From the NCBI RefSeq assembly GCF_900116535.1, contig NZ_FPAU01000001.1:1165218-1229217 (forward strand): a DNA stretch of 64,000 bases, read 5' to 3'. Shown one piece after another: positions 19,966 to 30,021 of the stretch; positions within the stretch are counted from its first letter, which is position 1, and each line of letters begins with the position of its first letter. The notes below the pieces were generated by a model. That model saw only the letters and a program-made list of their open reading frames with translations. It ran no database searches and had not been told where the DNA came from. The DNA comes from Kosakonia arachidis (GTDB lineage: Bacteria > Pseudomonadota > Gammaproteobacteria > Enterobacterales > Enterobacteriaceae). The position numbers and the translations under genes were made by a program.

Positions 19966-20391
19966 ATGAATTTTCATCCGTGGCTCAATGCGTTACATAT
20001 TGTCTCCGCCATCGTCTGGATTGGCGGCATGTTGGTAATGGCAGTGGTTGCCAGTTGGAGCGCGCTGCAAAGCGATAAGACCTCAACGGCTGGGTTGTTG
20101 CTGGCTGTACGCCGATGGAGCCGTAAAGTTGTCACCCCCGCGATGCTGCTGCTGTGGATTGCCGGGGTGATCATGGTTATCGCTCACGGTCAGTTTCCGC
20201 ATCTCTGGCTGGTCGTGAAGATCGTGGGCGTGATCGCGCTTTCCGGGCTGCATGGTTTTCTCTCGGCAACGATACGCCGGATGGCGGCAGGTGAAGTGAT
20301 GAAAGGGGCTGGCACCGTGCGCAATGCCACCACGCTAATTATTGTCGTGGTGGCGGTGATTATTCTGCTGGCGGTATTCCGGCCGTTCTGA
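19966..20391 (+). CDS. Small HemJ/CopD-like four-helix membrane protein
   Basis: A 141-residue inner-membrane protein with about four hydrophobic segments, absent from this position in K-12. It starts MNFHPWLNALHIVSAIVW after a CTGGAGTC ribosome site. The His in NALHIVS, VVTPAMLLLWIAG, the Lys in LVVKIVG and the His in LSGLHGFL follow the pattern of the HemJ/CopD superfamily (protoporphyrinogen oxidase or copper-resistance type). I cannot tell whether it is a haem-pathway enzyme. Its 3' end meets the convergent nth with only 6 bases between them. Confidence 0.8.
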   Translation: MNFHPWLNALHIVSAIVWIGGMLVMAVVASWSALQSDKTSTAGLLLAVRRWSRKVVTPAMLLLWIAGVIMVIAHGQFPHLWLVVKIVGVIALSGLHGFLSATIRRMAAGEVMKGAGTVRNATTLIIVVVAVIILLAVFRPF

Positions 20392-20397
20392 CGGCGA

Positions 20398-21033
20398 TCA
20401 GTGTTCGGTTTTGTCGCCGTACTCGCAGAGATCTTCGATAATGCAGGAGCCGCAGCGCGGCTTACGGGCGATGCAGGTGTATCGCCCATGCAGGATCAAC
20501 CAGTGATGGCAATCGACTTTAAACTCTGCTGGCACCACTTTCAGCAGTTTCTCTTCCACTTCCTCAACGTTCTTACCCGGCGCAAAATGGGTGCGGTTGG
20601 AGACGCGGAAGATGTGTGTATCAACGGCAATTGTTGGCCAGCCAAAGGCGGTGTTAAGCACCACATTGGCGGTTTTACGCCCGACGCCCGGCAGCGCTTC
20701 CAGCGCAGCGCGATCTTCCGGCACTTCGCCACCATGTTTTTCCAGCAAAATACGGCAGGTTTTAATCACGTTTTCCGCTTTGCTGTTAAACAGGCCAATG
20801 GTTTTGATGTATTGCTTTACGCCCTCTACGCCCAACGCCAGCATCGCGGCGGGTGTATTGGCAACCGGGTAGAGCAGCGCGGTGGCTTTATTGACACTGA
20901 CGTCGGTCGCCTGGGCGGAAAGCAGCACGGCGATCAATAGTTCAAATGGCGAACTGAAATTGAGTTCGGTGGTCGGGTGAGGGTTGTTTTCCCGTAAACG
21001 GGTTAATATTTCCAGCCGTTTTGTTTTATTCAT
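20398..21033 (-). CDS. nth: Endonuclease III
   Basis: Base-excision repair DNA glycosylase/AP lyase for oxidised pyrimidines, 211 residues as in E. coli. The helix-hairpin-helix LPGVGRKTANVV contains the catalytic Lys (about 120), and the catalytic Asp (about 138) is in VDTHIFRV. The C-terminal cluster loop C-x6-C-x2-C-x5-C is visible in CIARKPRCGSCIIEDLC. Its start overlaps the rsxE stop by one base, so it is the last gene of the rsx operon. Confidence 0.98.
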   Translation of the reverse strand: MNKTKRLEILTRLRENNPHPTTELNFSSPFELLIAVLLSAQATDVSVNKATALLYPVANTPAAMLALGVEGVKQYIKTIGLFNSKAENVIKTCRILLEKHGGEVPEDRAALEALPGVGRKTANVVLNTAFGWPTIAVDTHIFRVSNRTHFAPGKNVEEVEEKLLKVVPAEFKVDCHHWLILHGRYTCIARKPRCGSCIIEDLCEYGDKTEH

Positions 21034-21728
21034 TATGCCTTCCCGGGCGACGAGTGTGCTGCGTTACTAACAGCGGCAGTGGCTTCCCGGCGCTTTTTCA
21101 TTTTTTGATCGATAAGATATTTCACTGCCAGCATCATGCCCAGACCGATAAATGCGCCCGGCGGCAGCATCGCCAGCAAAAACGGTGAATCGGTATGAAA
21201 TACTTCTATACGCAGGACTTTTGCCCAGTTGCCGAGCAGGCCATCTGCGCCGTCAAACAGGGTGCCGTTGCCAAGGATTTCACGCAGCGAGCCGAGAACA
21301 AACATCGCACAGGTTGCTCCCATGCCGATGGAAAAACCATCCAACGCCGATAACGCAGGGCCTTTTTTTGCTGCAAAAGCTTCAGCGCGTCCGACTACGA
21401 TACAGTTGGTGACGATCAGAGGAATAAAGATCCCCAAAGACTGGTACAGCCCAAAAGCATAAGCATTAATCAGCATCTGTACCGCACTGACCACGGACGC
21501 GATAATCATCACGTAAACAGGAATACGGATCTCTGCGGGCGTCCAGCGGCGCAACAACGAAATAAAGAAGTTGGTCAACGTCAGAACCAGTGTGGTAGCC
21601 AGCCCCAGACCCAGCGCGTTAGTCGCCGTGGAGGTTACCGCCAGCAGTGGGCACATCCCGAGCAACTGCACCAGCGCGGAGTTGTTTTTCCACAGCCCCT
21701 GGACGATAACCTCTTTTACTTCGCTCAT
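21033..21728 (-). CDS. rsxE: Electron transport complex subunit RsxE
   Basis: A 231-residue integral membrane subunit of the Rsx (Rnf-like) complex, which keeps the redox sensor SoxR reduced. It has about six hydrophobic segments in the NqrD/RnfE family pattern. It is separated from rsxG by 3 bases and overlaps nth by one. A polar, lysine-rich C-terminal tail follows the last helix. Confidence 0.97.
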   Translation of the reverse strand: MSEVKEVIVQGLWKNNSALVQLLGMCPLLAVTSTATNALGLGLATTLVLTLTNFFISLLRRWTPAEIRIPVYVMIIASVVSAVQMLINAYAFGLYQSLGIFIPLIVTNCIVVGRAEAFAAKKGPALSALDGFSIGMGATCAMFVLGSLREILGNGTLFDGADGLLGNWAKVLRIEVFHTDSPFLLAMLPPGAFIGLGMMLAVKYLIDQKMKKRREATAAVSNAAHSSPGKA

Positions 21729-21731
21729 CGT

Positions 21732-22352
21732 TTACTCTCCACAACCCGGTAAACGGGAAAGCTGCTCAGGCAGCGTCGTTGCATACAGGCCCGCGCGTTT
21801 AACCGCATTGACCACGGCGCGCGGGGTAATGGTGGCTCCAGTGAATTGATCGAAATCGCCACCATCTTTTTTTACCGCAAAATGCGGGTCGCTGGCACTG
21901 TCAATTTTCTTCCCGGAAAAATGCGTGATCCAGTTGGAAATACGCAGTTCGATTTTATCGCCCAGCCCTGGCGTTTCATGGTGCTCAGTCACGCGTACGC
22001 CCAACACGGAGCCAGAGAAGTTGGCACCGACCAACAACTGAATCGCCCCTGAGTAGCCGTCAGGTGCTGTGGCTTCAATCACTGCTGCCACTGGCTGCTC
22101 ATCTTTTTTGGCAATCCACAGATGATGCTTGCCTTTACCTAACGCCGGATCGCTCACCAGATAACAGCTCTGTTGCAGCGCATTATTATAGCTGTCGCCG
22201 GGGATCACCTGATCAAACAGCGCTTTTTGTTGCTGCGCGGCCTGTTCGGTTATCGTGGTTTTAGTCATTTGATTAATGGCCGCCGTCAGGCCGGTAGAAC
22301 CTGCTGCGAATAGCGCTAGTGTCACGCCATGTTTACGCATTGTCTTTAGCAT
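21732..22352 (-). CDS. rsxG: Electron transport complex subunit RsxG
   Basis: A 206-residue subunit with one N-terminal membrane segment and a periplasmic FMN-binding domain. The covalent flavin attachment motif is [12 protein letters not shown], in which the Thr of the (S/T)GAT motif carries FMN. It also has [11 protein letters not shown], typical of RnfG/NqrC. It transfers electrons within the Rsx complex. Confidence 0.97.
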   Translation of the reverse strand: MLKTMRKHGVTLALFAAGSTGLTAAINQMTKTTITEQAAQQQKALFDQVIPGDSYNNALQQSCYLVSDPALGKGKHHLWIAKKDEQPVAAVIEATAPDGYSGAIQLLVGANFSGSVLGVRVTEHHETPGLGDKIELRISNWITHFSGKKIDSASDPHFAVKKDGGDFDQFTGATITPRAVVNAVKRAGLYATTLPEQLSRLPGCGE

Positions 22353-22361
22353 GGCGACTCC

Positions 22362-23414
22362 TCAACGATGCCCGTACACGCGAGGACGCGTGTAGTAGTC
22401 AATCAACGGTACGGTGATGTTAGCCAGCAGCACGGCAAAGGCGACGCCGTCAGGATAGCCGCCAAAACTGCGGATCAGCCACACCAGCAAACCCGCAAGC
22501 GCGCCAAAAATAAGCCGCCCTTTGTTGGTTGTGGAGGCGGTTACCGGATCGGTCAGAATAAAGAATGCCCCCAGCATGGTTGCGCCGGAGAGCAAATGCA
22601 GTTGCGGTGCAGCCAGCGATTGCGGGGAAAAGATCCAACCAAGTGTGGAACACACTGCAAGCGAGAGCAGGAAGCTCAGCGGAATATGCCAGCGAATGGT
22701 CTTTTGCCACAGCAGGAACAGCCCACCAACCAGATAGCCGAGGTTAACCCACTGCCAGCCTGCGCCCGCCAGCACACCGCTGTAGATCGGGTATTGCAGG
22801 ATCTGCTCGACACTGTGACCAGCATGCAGTGACGTTTTAAAGGTATCCAGCGGCGTAGCCTGGCTGACGCCATCAATGCCAATACGCAGGGTTTCCATGG
22901 TGGCACCCGTTGCGGTATGCCCAATGAAGATCACCTGAACCGCATCCATAAAGCCCGGCACGGTATGGGCGATTTCGTATGGCGGCAGCCAACTGGTCAT
23001 TTGCACCGGGAAGGAGATCAGCAGTACCACGTAACCGATCATCGCCGGGTTAAATGGGTTGTGACCAAGCCCGCCATATATCTGTTTGGCGATAATGACG
23101 GCGAACACCGTACCCAGCACCACCATCCACCACGGCGCGAAAGGGGGAATACTGATCGCCAGCAGCAAACCGGTTAACAGCGCCGAGTTATCCGCCAGAA
23201 TCACCGCCACGTTTTGTTTCCGCAGCGACAATACCAGCGCTTCCGCTGTGAGGGCACTGACAATCGCGAGAATGATCTGTATCAGCGTTCCCCAACCGAA
23301 AAACCACAGTTGAGCGGCAATGCCTGGCACGGTGGCAAGCGTCACCAGCAGCATAATGCGAGAAGTCTGACGCTGGTTATGGGTATAGGGGGAACTTGCG
23401 ATTCGGAAAACCAT
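22362..23414 (-). CDS. rsxD: Electron transport complex subunit RsxD
   Basis: A 350-residue integral membrane subunit of the RnfD/NqrB family with about nine hydrophobic segments. The covalent FMN site is in [19 protein letters not shown] (Thr of the S-G-A-T motif, about residue 185-190). It abuts rsxC with no gap. It forms the membrane core of the complex with RsxA and RsxE. Confidence 0.97.
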   Translation of the reverse strand: MVFRIASSPYTHNQRQTSRIMLLVTLATVPGIAAQLWFFGWGTLIQIILAIVSALTAEALVLSLRKQNVAVILADNSALLTGLLLAISIPPFAPWWMVVLGTVFAVIIAKQIYGGLGHNPFNPAMIGYVVLLISFPVQMTSWLPPYEIAHTVPGFMDAVQVIFIGHTATGATMETLRIGIDGVSQATPLDTFKTSLHAGHSVEQILQYPIYSGVLAGAGWQWVNLGYLVGGLFLLWQKTIRWHIPLSFLLSLAVCSTLGWIFSPQSLAAPQLHLLSGATMLGAFFILTDPVTASTTNKGRLIFGALAGLLVWLIRSFGGYPDGVAFAVLLANITVPLIDYYTRPRVYGHR

Positions 23415-25397
23415 TTAATCCTCGTTAACAGCTTGCTGCACGGCTTTTTTAGCCTGAACACGGGCGATGGCGGCGGCGACCGCCGCTTTGCGGGGATCAT
23501 CATTGGCGGCCTGCGGAACCGGTGATGTTTCATTTACCGCTGCCTGCGTCTGCATTTGTTCTGCTTTGCGCGCTTTCGCACGGGCAATTGCCGCCTCAAC
23601 GGCAGCTTTACGCGGATCGACGGTCGCCGGCTCCGGCGATTGTTCAGTAACCGGAGATTCAGCCTGCACTGCTTTGCGTGCTTTCGCACGGGCAATTGCC
23701 GCCTCGACGGCAGCTTTGCGTGGATCGTCCGTTTCACCGCTTGCCGCATTTGCTTCTGCGAGCAGTGCTTTTTCTGCCTGGCGTGTGCGCATCTGCGCTT
23801 TGCGCGTTGCGCGAGCGGCGATGGCATCACGGTTATCCGGCTCAGCACCAGCCTGAATCACTACTGGTTGTGTTGCGGTAGCTTGTTTTTCCCGTACGCG
23901 GGCAAGCGCCGCGTCGATAGCCTGTTGATCCTGAGCGCCTGGCTGAACTGCTGCCTGTTTGTGGCGCTGCTGGCGGGCAATTTTATCGCGCTCAAGACGA
24001 GCCTGACGTGCCTCAAAGCGCGCTTTGGCTTCGATCGTACGTTTCTCTTCCTGGGCAATAGCATTAATTTCTGCTTTCTCCTTGCGGAAATATTGCACCA
24101 GCGGAATATTGCTGGGGCATACCCAGGCGCAGGCACCGCATTCGATACAGTCGGAAAGATTATGCGCGGTGGCTTTATCGTGTTGCTGGCCTTTGCTGAA
24201 CCAGTAAAGCTGCTGCGGTAGTAAATCTGCCGGGCAGGCATCGGCACAGGCGCTACAGCGAATACAGCCTTTCTCTTCTTCCTGCGGTTTCCCCATTTCA
24301 CTGGCAGATGGCACTAGCAGACAATTGGTTATTTTGACCACCGGAACATCCAGCCACGGCAGGGTAAAACCCATCAGCGGGCCGCCCATAATGACAAGTT
24401 GTTCGCTGGAGGGACAGAAACCCGCATGCTCAAGCAGATGACGTACTGGCGTACCCAGACGTGCCCAGACGTTGCCTGGATGGGTGACGGCTTCGCCAGT
24501 TAGCGTGACGACACGTTCGGTCAGGGGCTCGCCGTCAATCACTGCGCGTTTCACGGCATAGGCCGTACCGACGTTTTGCATCAGAATACCGATATCTGAA
24601 GAACGACCACCGTGCGGCACTTGTTTGCCCGTCAGGATCTGCGTTAACTGTTTTGCGCCGCCAGACGGATATTTGGTTGGAATAACGCGTAACTGAATAT
24701 CATGGCTGTCGGCCAGCACCGCACGCATCATCGAAATTGCCTGGGGTTTATTATCTTCAATCCCGATGAGGATCTGGCGCGGTTTAAGAATGTGCGCCAG
24801 AATACGCACGCCTTCAATAATCTGCGCGGCACAATCCTGCATCAGGCGGTCGTCAGCGGTAATATACGGCTCGCATTCGGCGGCATTGATGATCAGCGTT
24901 TCAATTTTACTGCCGCAGCCATACAGTTTGGCAGCGGTCGGAAAGCCTGCGCCGCCTAATCCCGCGACGCCATACTGATGAATGCGCTCGAGCAACGCAT
25001 CAATACTGTGCGAGCGGTAGTCATTCCAGCCGTTACGTTCGATCCAGCGATCTTCACCATCTGCTTCAATAATGACGCTCATCTCAGGCAACGCAGAAGG
25101 GTGAGCAGTGGCGTGGGGAGCAATAGCGATAACGGTACCCGACGTCGGGGCATGTACTGGCAGCATCCGTCCACGACCGCGTGTCAGCGGCTGGCCGCGA
25201 AGCACCGTATCACCGATGCTGACGCACAGCTCGCCTTCCGCACCAATATGTTGTTTCAGCGGTATGACAAAGCGTTGCGCCAGCGGTAACTGGCGCAGTG
25301 GTGTGCCGTTAGACTGCGTTTTCATCTCCGGCGGATGAATGCCACCGTGAAAATCCCACAGTTTCTCTTTTCGGAAAGCGGAAAATAACTTAAACAT
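23415..25397 (-). CDS. rsxC: Electron transport complex subunit RsxC
   Basis: A 660-residue peripheral subunit with NADH/FMN-binding and iron-sulfur domains. A glycine-rich [12 protein letters not shown] motif (about 145-156) marks the nucleotide/FMN region. Two 4Fe-4S motifs are visible, [12 protein letters not shown] and [12 protein letters not shown] (about 365-420). The C-terminal 200 residues are Ala/Arg/Lys-rich, with three near-identical copies of [19 protein letters not shown]. The tail is shorter than the E. coli protein (about 740 residues as I recall). It overlaps rsxB by 8 bases. Confidence 0.96.
   Translation of the reverse strand: MFKLFSAFRKEKLWDFHGGIHPPEMKTQSNGTPLRQLPLAQRFVIPLKQHIGAEGELCVSIGDTVLRGQPLTRGRGRMLPVHAPTSGTVIAIAPHATAHPSALPEMSVIIEADGEDRWIERNGWNDYRSHSIDALLERIHQYGVAGLGGAGFPTAAKLYGCGSKIETLIINAAECEPYITADDRLMQDCAAQIIEGVRILAHILKPRQILIGIEDNKPQAISMMRAVLADSHDIQLRVIPTKYPSGGAKQLTQILTGKQVPHGGRSSDIGILMQNVGTAYAVKRAVIDGEPLTERVVTLTGEAVTHPGNVWARLGTPVRHLLEHAGFCPSSEQLVIMGGPLMGFTLPWLDVPVVKITNCLLVPSASEMGKPQEEEKGCIRCSACADACPADLLPQQLYWFSKGQQHDKATAHNLSDCIECGACAWVCPSNIPLVQYFRKEKAEINAIAQEEKRTIEAKARFEARQARLERDKIARQQRHKQAAVQPGAQDQQAIDAALARVREKQATATQPVVIQAGAEPDNRDAIAARATRKAQMRTRQAEKALLAEANAASGETDDPRKAAVEAAIARAKARKAVQAESPVTEQSPEPATVDPRKAAVEAAIARAKARKAEQMQTQAAVNETSPVPQAANDDPRKAAVAAAIARVQAKKAVQQAVNED
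23425..23735 (-). repeat. In-gene repeats encoding the RsxC tail
   Basis: Three repeats, each about 57-70 bases, encode DPRKAAVxAAIARxxAKKA-type units at roughly 23432-23503, 23552-23620 and 23672-23735. The two inner copies are nearly identical in DNA. Such a coding repeat is prone to unit gain and loss, which could explain tail-length differences among relatives. Confidence 0.85.
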
Positions 25398-25968
25398 GGT
25401 GTTCCACAGGAATAATACGAACCGGAATGGTTTCTAAATCCCATTTCCAGCTCGTGGTGGTCGTTTCCACAGGGCGCAATTCAATGCACTGCGTTGGGCA
25501 CGGATCCACACAAAGGTTACAACCGGTACACAGATCGCTCATCACTGTATGCATGGCGCGCGTAGCGCCAAGGATGGCGTCGACCGGACAGGCCTGGATG
25601 CATTTGGTGCAACCAATGCAGTTGTTTTCATCGATAACCGCCAGCATCCGTACCGGCTCCTGTGTGCTGGCATCGCCGTCAATCGGTTGTGGATCGACAT
25701 TCAGCAGCGTGGCGATTTTCAACATTACCGCTTCACCACCCGGCGCACAGCGGTTAATTTTTTCGCCGTTGATGCCCACAGCTTCCGCATAAGGGCGGCA
25801 ACCGGGATAACCACACTGACCGCACTGACTTTGTGGCAGCAACGCATCAATACGTTCAACGACCGGGTCGTCCTCAACCGCAAAGCGGCGGGAGGCATAA
25901 CCGAGAATGAGACCGAACAGTAGCCCAAGCACGCTCAGGGCTGCAACGGCGATTGAAATTGCACTCAT
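25390..25968 (-). CDS. rsxB: Electron transport complex subunit RsxB
   Basis: A 192-residue iron-sulfur subunit. An N-terminal membrane anchor (about 5-25) is followed by a 4Cys cluster domain ([14 protein letters not shown]) and two ferredoxin motifs, [12 protein letters not shown] and [12 protein letters not shown]. It passes electrons between RsxC and the membrane subunits. Its start shares one base with the rsxA stop. Confidence 0.98.
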   Translation of the reverse strand: MSAISIAVAALSVLGLLFGLILGYASRRFAVEDDPVVERIDALLPQSQCGQCGYPGCRPYAEAVGINGEKINRCAPGGEAVMLKIATLLNVDPQPIDGDASTQEPVRMLAVIDENNCIGCTKCIQACPVDAILGATRAMHTVMSDLCTGCNLCVDPCPTQCIELRPVETTTTSWKWDLETIPVRIIPVEHHV

Positions 25969-26549
25969 TACAGTTTTACCAGACCACTAAAGCCCATAAA
26001 GGCCAGAGACATTAAGCCCGCAGTGATTAACGCAATCGCATTCCCGCGGAAGGGCGCGGGCACATCGGCAACCACCAGACGCTCGCGGATCGCAGCGAAC
26101 AGCACCATCACCATAGAGAAGCCAACGGCGGCGGCAAAGCCATATAACGCCGATTGCATGAAGTTATGACCAAGGTTGATATTCAGCAGTGCAACGCCCA
26201 GCACCGCGCAGTTGGTGGTGATCAACGGCAGGAAGATCCCCAGCAGGCGATAGAGCGCCGGGCTGGTTTTGCGCACCACCATTTCGGTGAACTGCACGAC
26301 AACCGCGATAATCAGGATAAACGCCAGCGTGCGCAGATAGACTAAATCCAGCGGAATCAGAACCCAGGTATCGATAATCCAGGCGCACACCGACGCCAGC
26401 GTCATCACAAAGGTGGTCGCCAGACCCATGCCCATGGCGCTTTCCAGTTTTTTGGAAACGCCCATAAACGGACACAAGCCAAGAAACTTCACCAGTACGA
26501 AGTTATTGACCAGCACCGTCCCGATAAATAGCAGCAGATAATCTGTCAT
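25968..26549 (-). CDS. rsxA: Electron transport complex subunit RsxA
   Basis: A 193-residue integral membrane subunit of the NqrE/RnfA family with six hydrophobic segments, and the first gene of rsxABCDGE-nth. The family cysteine motifs are in [11 protein letters not shown] and ITTNCAVLG, where a membrane-embedded 2Fe-2S cluster is held in relatives. It starts [12 protein letters not shown]. ydgK lies 77 bases upstream in the same direction. Confidence 0.98.
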   Translation of the reverse strand: MTDYLLLFIGTVLVNNFVLVKFLGLCPFMGVSKKLESAMGMGLATTFVMTLASVCAWIIDTWVLIPLDLVYLRTLAFILIIAVVVQFTEMVVRKTSPALYRLLGIFLPLITTNCAVLGVALLNINLGHNFMQSALYGFAAAVGFSMVMVLFAAIRERLVVADVPAPFRGNAIALITAGLMSLAFMGFSGLVKL

Positions 26550-26626
26550 TATTTGGCCTGAAAATAAAAAAGCCGCCTATTATCGGCCAAACAGCACCGG
26601 GCGACAACAGGATAACTGTAAGGTTA

Positions 26627-27067
26627 TTACGGATTAACGAAGGTCTTCTTCACGCGTTGAGAACGCTTGAAGTAAGGCACCATCAGCGCAGCGGCAAGCA
26701 GCGGGAACAGCAGTTGTCGCACTGCCAAAGCGTCGGAAACGGGGGAGAAAGCGAACGCTTTCAGCGACAGCAGGACGCAAATTAACGACCAGATTATATA
26801 GTGTTTGGGTACGCCGCGACGGCGCTTGAAAAAGGCGATCACCAGCCAAAATGTGTAATACCAGATGGCGATAGCGAAGGCGAATGAAACGAACCATAGA
26901 ACATTTTCTCTCAGCGTTTGTGCGCCGAGCGCAGCAACCGTCTGCGGCGTTAATAGCGCGGTAGCATAGAGCATTAATGCCAGAGAGGTACTTAATAACG
27001 TAAGCAGCAACCAGGCCAGAGGGCCAAGTAACCAGCCTCCGATTCGTTCTGCAGGCGTTGTCGTCAT
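26627..27067 (-). CDS. ydgK: YdgK, DUF2569-type inner membrane protein
   Basis: A 146-residue protein with about four hydrophobic segments that matches E. coli YdgK in place and character; the function is unknown. It begins MTTTPAERIGGWLLGPLAWL, where GGWLL is the DUF2569 N-terminal signature. A polar tail with KRSQRVKK ends the protein. It lies directly upstream of rsxA and downstream of the cnu pseudogene, all on the minus strand. Confidence 0.9.
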   Translation of the reverse strand: MTTTPAERIGGWLLGPLAWLLLTLLSTSLALMLYATALLTPQTVAALGAQTLRENVLWFVSFAFAIAIWYYTFWLVIAFFKRRRGVPKHYIIWSLICVLLSLKAFAFSPVSDALAVRQLLFPLLAAALMVPYFKRSQRVKKTFVNP

Positions 27068-27154
27068 ATCTATTCCTCTGTTAACGCTTTAATGTAATGC
27101 AATTATTTCGCCGGGCGACGAGTATAAAGCATTGCACGCCAAATACCAGAGGCG

Positions 27155-27370
27155 TCATTGCGCGTAGCGCCAGACAGAGCGGGGAACGCATTCAATGTTA
27201 AACAAGCGGCTGCCAGAGACCAGTTCAGCACGGTGGTGAGCTGCGGCGCGGTACATGTTGATGATTTCGACGGTGTCGATAAGCGTGTAGTTAAGGTGAT
27301 CAATCAATTTTATCAGAGGTTCAGGCGAACTGATTTTGCGGAATTTTTAAAAATAATCCTGAATGGCCAT
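27155..27370 (-). pseudogene. cnu: cnu (ydgT), Hha-family gene with an in-frame stop at codon 8
   Basis: The minus strand reads 72 codons, exactly the length of E. coli Cnu (71 residues plus stop). After MAIQDYF, codon 8 is TAA (27347-27349) where E. coli has a leucine. Downstream the frame continues unbroken, with [30 protein letters not shown] and SVWRYAQ, all recognisable Cnu/Hha family residues. Cnu binds H-NS and StpA and also the oriC region in E. coli. One TTA to TAA change explains the break, so this looks recent. An alternative start after the stop is not evident. Confidence 0.88.
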
Positions 27371-27465
27371 GTCAGGGGTTATCCATATACTGAAAAGAGG
27401 CGTACATCAAATAGGGCTAATACTTGCGAACAATAAACGTCATTATCACAACGTAAATAGCGCTA

Positions 27466-27605
27466 CTCTTAAATTAAGAGTTTTCATTTCCGAATGAAAA
27501 AGGTTGAATGAAAGCAAGTGCCAGAGCGTTGGCGGGTAAGAACGATCCTCGCTACTGCTGGTAATAAGCATTTATCCTTTTTACCAGCAGTTTTCGTTAT
27601 TATTT
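27466..27605 (+). other. Three tandem inverted repeats ending in a plus-strand terminator
   Basis: The gap between blr and cnu contains CTCTTAAATTAAGAG (27466-27480, perfect 7+1+7), then TTTTCATTTCCGAATGAAAA (27481-27500, perfect 8+4+8). A 10-bp stem CTGCTGGTAA/TTACCAGCAG (27555-27590) follows, and then TTTTCGTTATTATTTTTTTT. The final element looks like an intrinsic terminator on the plus strand, yet no plus-strand gene precedes it. It may end an unannotated short RNA. Confidence 0.6.
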
Positions 27606-27737
27606 TTTTTGCGTCACAATACTCTGTTCTGGGGGATGATAATTATCTATATGGCTGGCGAAAATCAAAAGAACGGCCGATACTCCGAGCACCACCCATC
27701 CCATTAGTTCAATGATCCGATTGATTATTCCGGCCAT
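27600..27737 (-). CDS. blr: Divisome small membrane protein Blr
   Basis: A 45-residue single-pass membrane protein, a little longer at the N-terminus than the 41-residue E. coli Blr. Recognisable segments are NRIIELMGW, ASHIDNY and PPEQS. Blr is linked to beta-lactam sensitivity and the cell-division machinery. I choose the ATG at 27737 because AGGAG lies about 10 bases before it. The hydrophobic helix covers about residues 8-30. Confidence 0.87.
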   Translation of the reverse strand: MAGIINRIIELMGWVVLGVSAVLLIFASHIDNYHPPEQSIVTQKK

Positions 27738-27942
27738 GCTTCTACAACTCCTGATGTTAATCCATGTATAAAAAAACGCCATAATGTCCAGGAAAAGCAC
27801 TGATTGTCGATTTAAGCAGATTTTCCAACCGGAAACCAGGTGTAATAGTACTAAATCGTTAAGGAAATTTATGAATGGAGGAAGCGGTTGTTGCCATCCG
27901 GCAGATGTTGTCAAATTAGTACTCTAAAAGGAGGGGCACAAT

Positions 27943-28983
27943 ATGAGTGATAAGATCCGTGTTGGCTTAGTCGGTTATGGTTATGCCAGTAAAACGTTCC
28001 ATGCGCCGCTGATTGCCGGGACGTCAGGAATGGAACTGGTGGCTATTTCCAGCAGTAATGAATCAAAAGTCAAAGCCGATTGGCCTGTCGTGCCGATTGT
28101 CTCTGAGCCGAAACATCTGTTCAATGATCCGCAAATCGATTTGATCGTGATCCCGACACCCAACGATACCCATTTCCCGCTGGCCAAAGCGGCGCTGGAA
28201 GCCGGTAAACATGTCGTTGTGGATAAACCTTTCACAGTGACACTGTCACAAGCTCGCGAACTGGATGCGCTGGCGCGTAGTCTGGGACGCGTATTGTCTG
28301 TTTTCCATAATCGGCGCTGGGACAGTGATTTTCTGACCTTAAAAGCGCTACTGGCGGACGGTGCGCTGGGTGAGGTGACCTATTTTGAATCCCATTTTGA
28401 CCGTTTTCGTCCGCAGGTACGCAACCGCTGGCGTGAGCAGGGCGGGCCAGGCAGCGGAATCTGGTACGATTTAGGTCCGCATTTGCTCGATCAGGCGGTT
28501 AATTTATTCGGTCTGCCGGTCTCGCTGATGGTCGATCTGGCGCAATTGCGTCCGGGCGCACAATCAACAGACTACTTCCATGCCGTACTGACTTACCCGC
28601 AACGTCGCGTGGTACTGCATGGTACGCTGCTGGCGGCTGCGGAATCGGCACGCTACATTGTGCACGGCAGCCGTGGCAGCTATGTGAAATATGGTCTGGA
28701 TCCGCAGGAAGAGTGCCTGAAAAATGGCGCGCGGTTGCCGCAGGCTGACTGGGGCTACGATATGCGCGACGGCGTGTTGACACGCGTAGAAGGCGAAGAA
28801 CGTAAGGAAGAGAGCTGGCTTACCGTACCAGGCAACTACCCGGCCTATTACGCTGCGATTCGAGATGCGCTTAATGGCGTCGGTGCAAACCCGGTTCCGG
28901 CCAGCCAGGCCATCCAGATTATGGAGTTAATCGAACTGGGAATTGAGTCCGCAAAACATCGCGCTACCCTTAGCCTGACCTGA
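27943..28983 (+). CDS. ydgJ: YdgJ, Gfo/Idh/MocA-family oxidoreductase
   Basis: A 346-residue NAD(P)-dependent dehydrogenase-type protein. The N-terminal Rossmann motif GLVGYGYASKTFHAPL spans about 8-23. The family's substrate-site Lys lies in VVDKPF (about 93-95), and WYDLGPHLLDQ forms the second motif. Substrate and pathway are unknown. An AAAGGAGG ribosome site precedes the ATG. It converges with add through a strong terminator. Confidence 0.94.
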   Translation: MSDKIRVGLVGYGYASKTFHAPLIAGTSGMELVAISSSNESKVKADWPVVPIVSEPKHLFNDPQIDLIVIPTPNDTHFPLAKAALEAGKHVVVDKPFTVTLSQARELDALARSLGRVLSVFHNRRWDSDFLTLKALLADGALGEVTYFESHFDRFRPQVRNRWREQGGPGSGIWYDLGPHLLDQAVNLFGLPVSLMVDLAQLRPGAQSTDYFHAVLTYPQRRVVLHGTLLAAAESARYIVHGSRGSYVKYGLDPQEECLKNGARLPQADWGYDMRDGVLTRVEGEERKEESWLTVPGNYPAYYAAIRDALNGVGANPVPASQAIQIMELIELGIESAKHRATLSLT

Positions 28984-28988
28984 TAACT

Positions 28989-29020
28989 GACCGCTCACGT
29001 CGTTGCGTGAGCGGTTTTTT
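28989..29020. terminator. Terminator between ydgJ and add
   Basis: GACCGCTCACG-TCGTTG-CGTGAGCGGT followed by TTTTTTT on the plus strand. It lies in the 36-base space between the convergent genes. Confidence 0.9.
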
Positions 29021-30021
29021 TAGGCGTTTGCCACTCTCTCCCGTAATGCCTCTTTCTCTTGTTCACTGAGAAACGCCATCTCCAGACCGTTGATTTGTGC
29101 CTGGCGAATCTGTTCACGGCTCAGTCCAGCTGCGGGTGCCGCTACCTGATATTCATGACCAATCTCCACGCCCTGCACGGCCGGATCGTCAGTGTTGATA
29201 CTGGCAAGAATGCCATGTTCGAGGAAGGTCTTGAGTGGATGGCGATCGAGCGAAGGTACGGTACTGGTCTGAATATTCGACGTCAGACAGGATTCGATGC
29301 CGATACGTTGCTCAGCAAGGAAATCCATTAGCGCCGCATCGTCGATCGCTTTGACACCGTGGCCGATACGTACGGCACCCAGTTCGCGAATCGCCTGCCA
29401 GATACTCTCCGGTCCGGCCGCTTCGCCTGCATGCACGGTAATACGCCAGCCCGCATCCCGCGCGCGGTTAAAGTGCGGCAGAAACAGGCTGCCAGGGAAG
29501 CCTAACTCATCGCCCGCCAGATCCAGTGCGGTGATCCCGTCGCGATGTGCCAGTAAAGCTTCCAGTTCCTGCAAACAGGCGGCTTCACCAAAGGTGCGGC
29601 TCATAATACCGATTAGCTGTGCCTGGACATTGAAGTCGTGACTCCCTTCACGTATGCCGGCAATCACTGCTTCTACCACGCCAGCAACCGGCAGGTTGTG
29701 TGTCATGGCCATATAGCCTGGCGAGAAACGCAGTTCGACATAATGCAGGCCGTTAAGGGCAGCATCCTGCATATTTTCGTACGCCACCCGGTGGCAGGCA
29801 TCCAGCGAAGCCAGCATCTTAACACCCCAGTCGAGTTTCGCGAGAAAACTGACCAGATCGGGTTCGTTCGAGGTGACCTGCACATGCGGACGCAGCGCAT
29901 CGAGCGTTTGCGCGGGCAGAGGTAAATTATATTGGCGGCCAAGATCCAGAATAGTTTGGGCGCGGATATTGCCGTCAAGATGGCGATGGATGTCAGTCAG
30001 TGGCTGGTTGGGATCTATCAT
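29020..30021 (-). CDS. add: Adenosine deaminase
   Basis: A 333-residue zinc-dependent hydrolase that converts adenosine and deoxyadenosine to inosine forms. Metal and catalytic residues lie in DIHRHLDGN (His-x-His, about 12-14), VHAGEAAG (His and the catalytic Glu), IGHGVKA and NTDDP. The length equals E. coli Add. I take the ATG at 30021 ([10 protein letters not shown]) rather than one 10 codons upstream. In K-12 malY follows on the other side; here two small AriR/YmgA-type genes do. Confidence 0.97.
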   Translation of the reverse strand: MIDPNQPLTDIHRHLDGNIRAQTILDLGRQYNLPLPAQTLDALRPHVQVTSNEPDLVSFLAKLDWGVKMLASLDACHRVAYENMQDAALNGLHYVELRFSPGYMAMTHNLPVAGVVEAVIAGIREGSHDFNVQAQLIGIMSRTFGEAACLQELEALLAHRDGITALDLAGDELGFPGSLFLPHFNRARDAGWRITVHAGEAAGPESIWQAIRELGAVRIGHGVKAIDDAALMDFLAEQRIGIESCLTSNIQTSTVPSLDRHPLKTFLEHGILASINTDDPAVQGVEIGHEYQVAAPAAGLSREQIRQAQINGLEMAFLSEQEKEALRERVANA

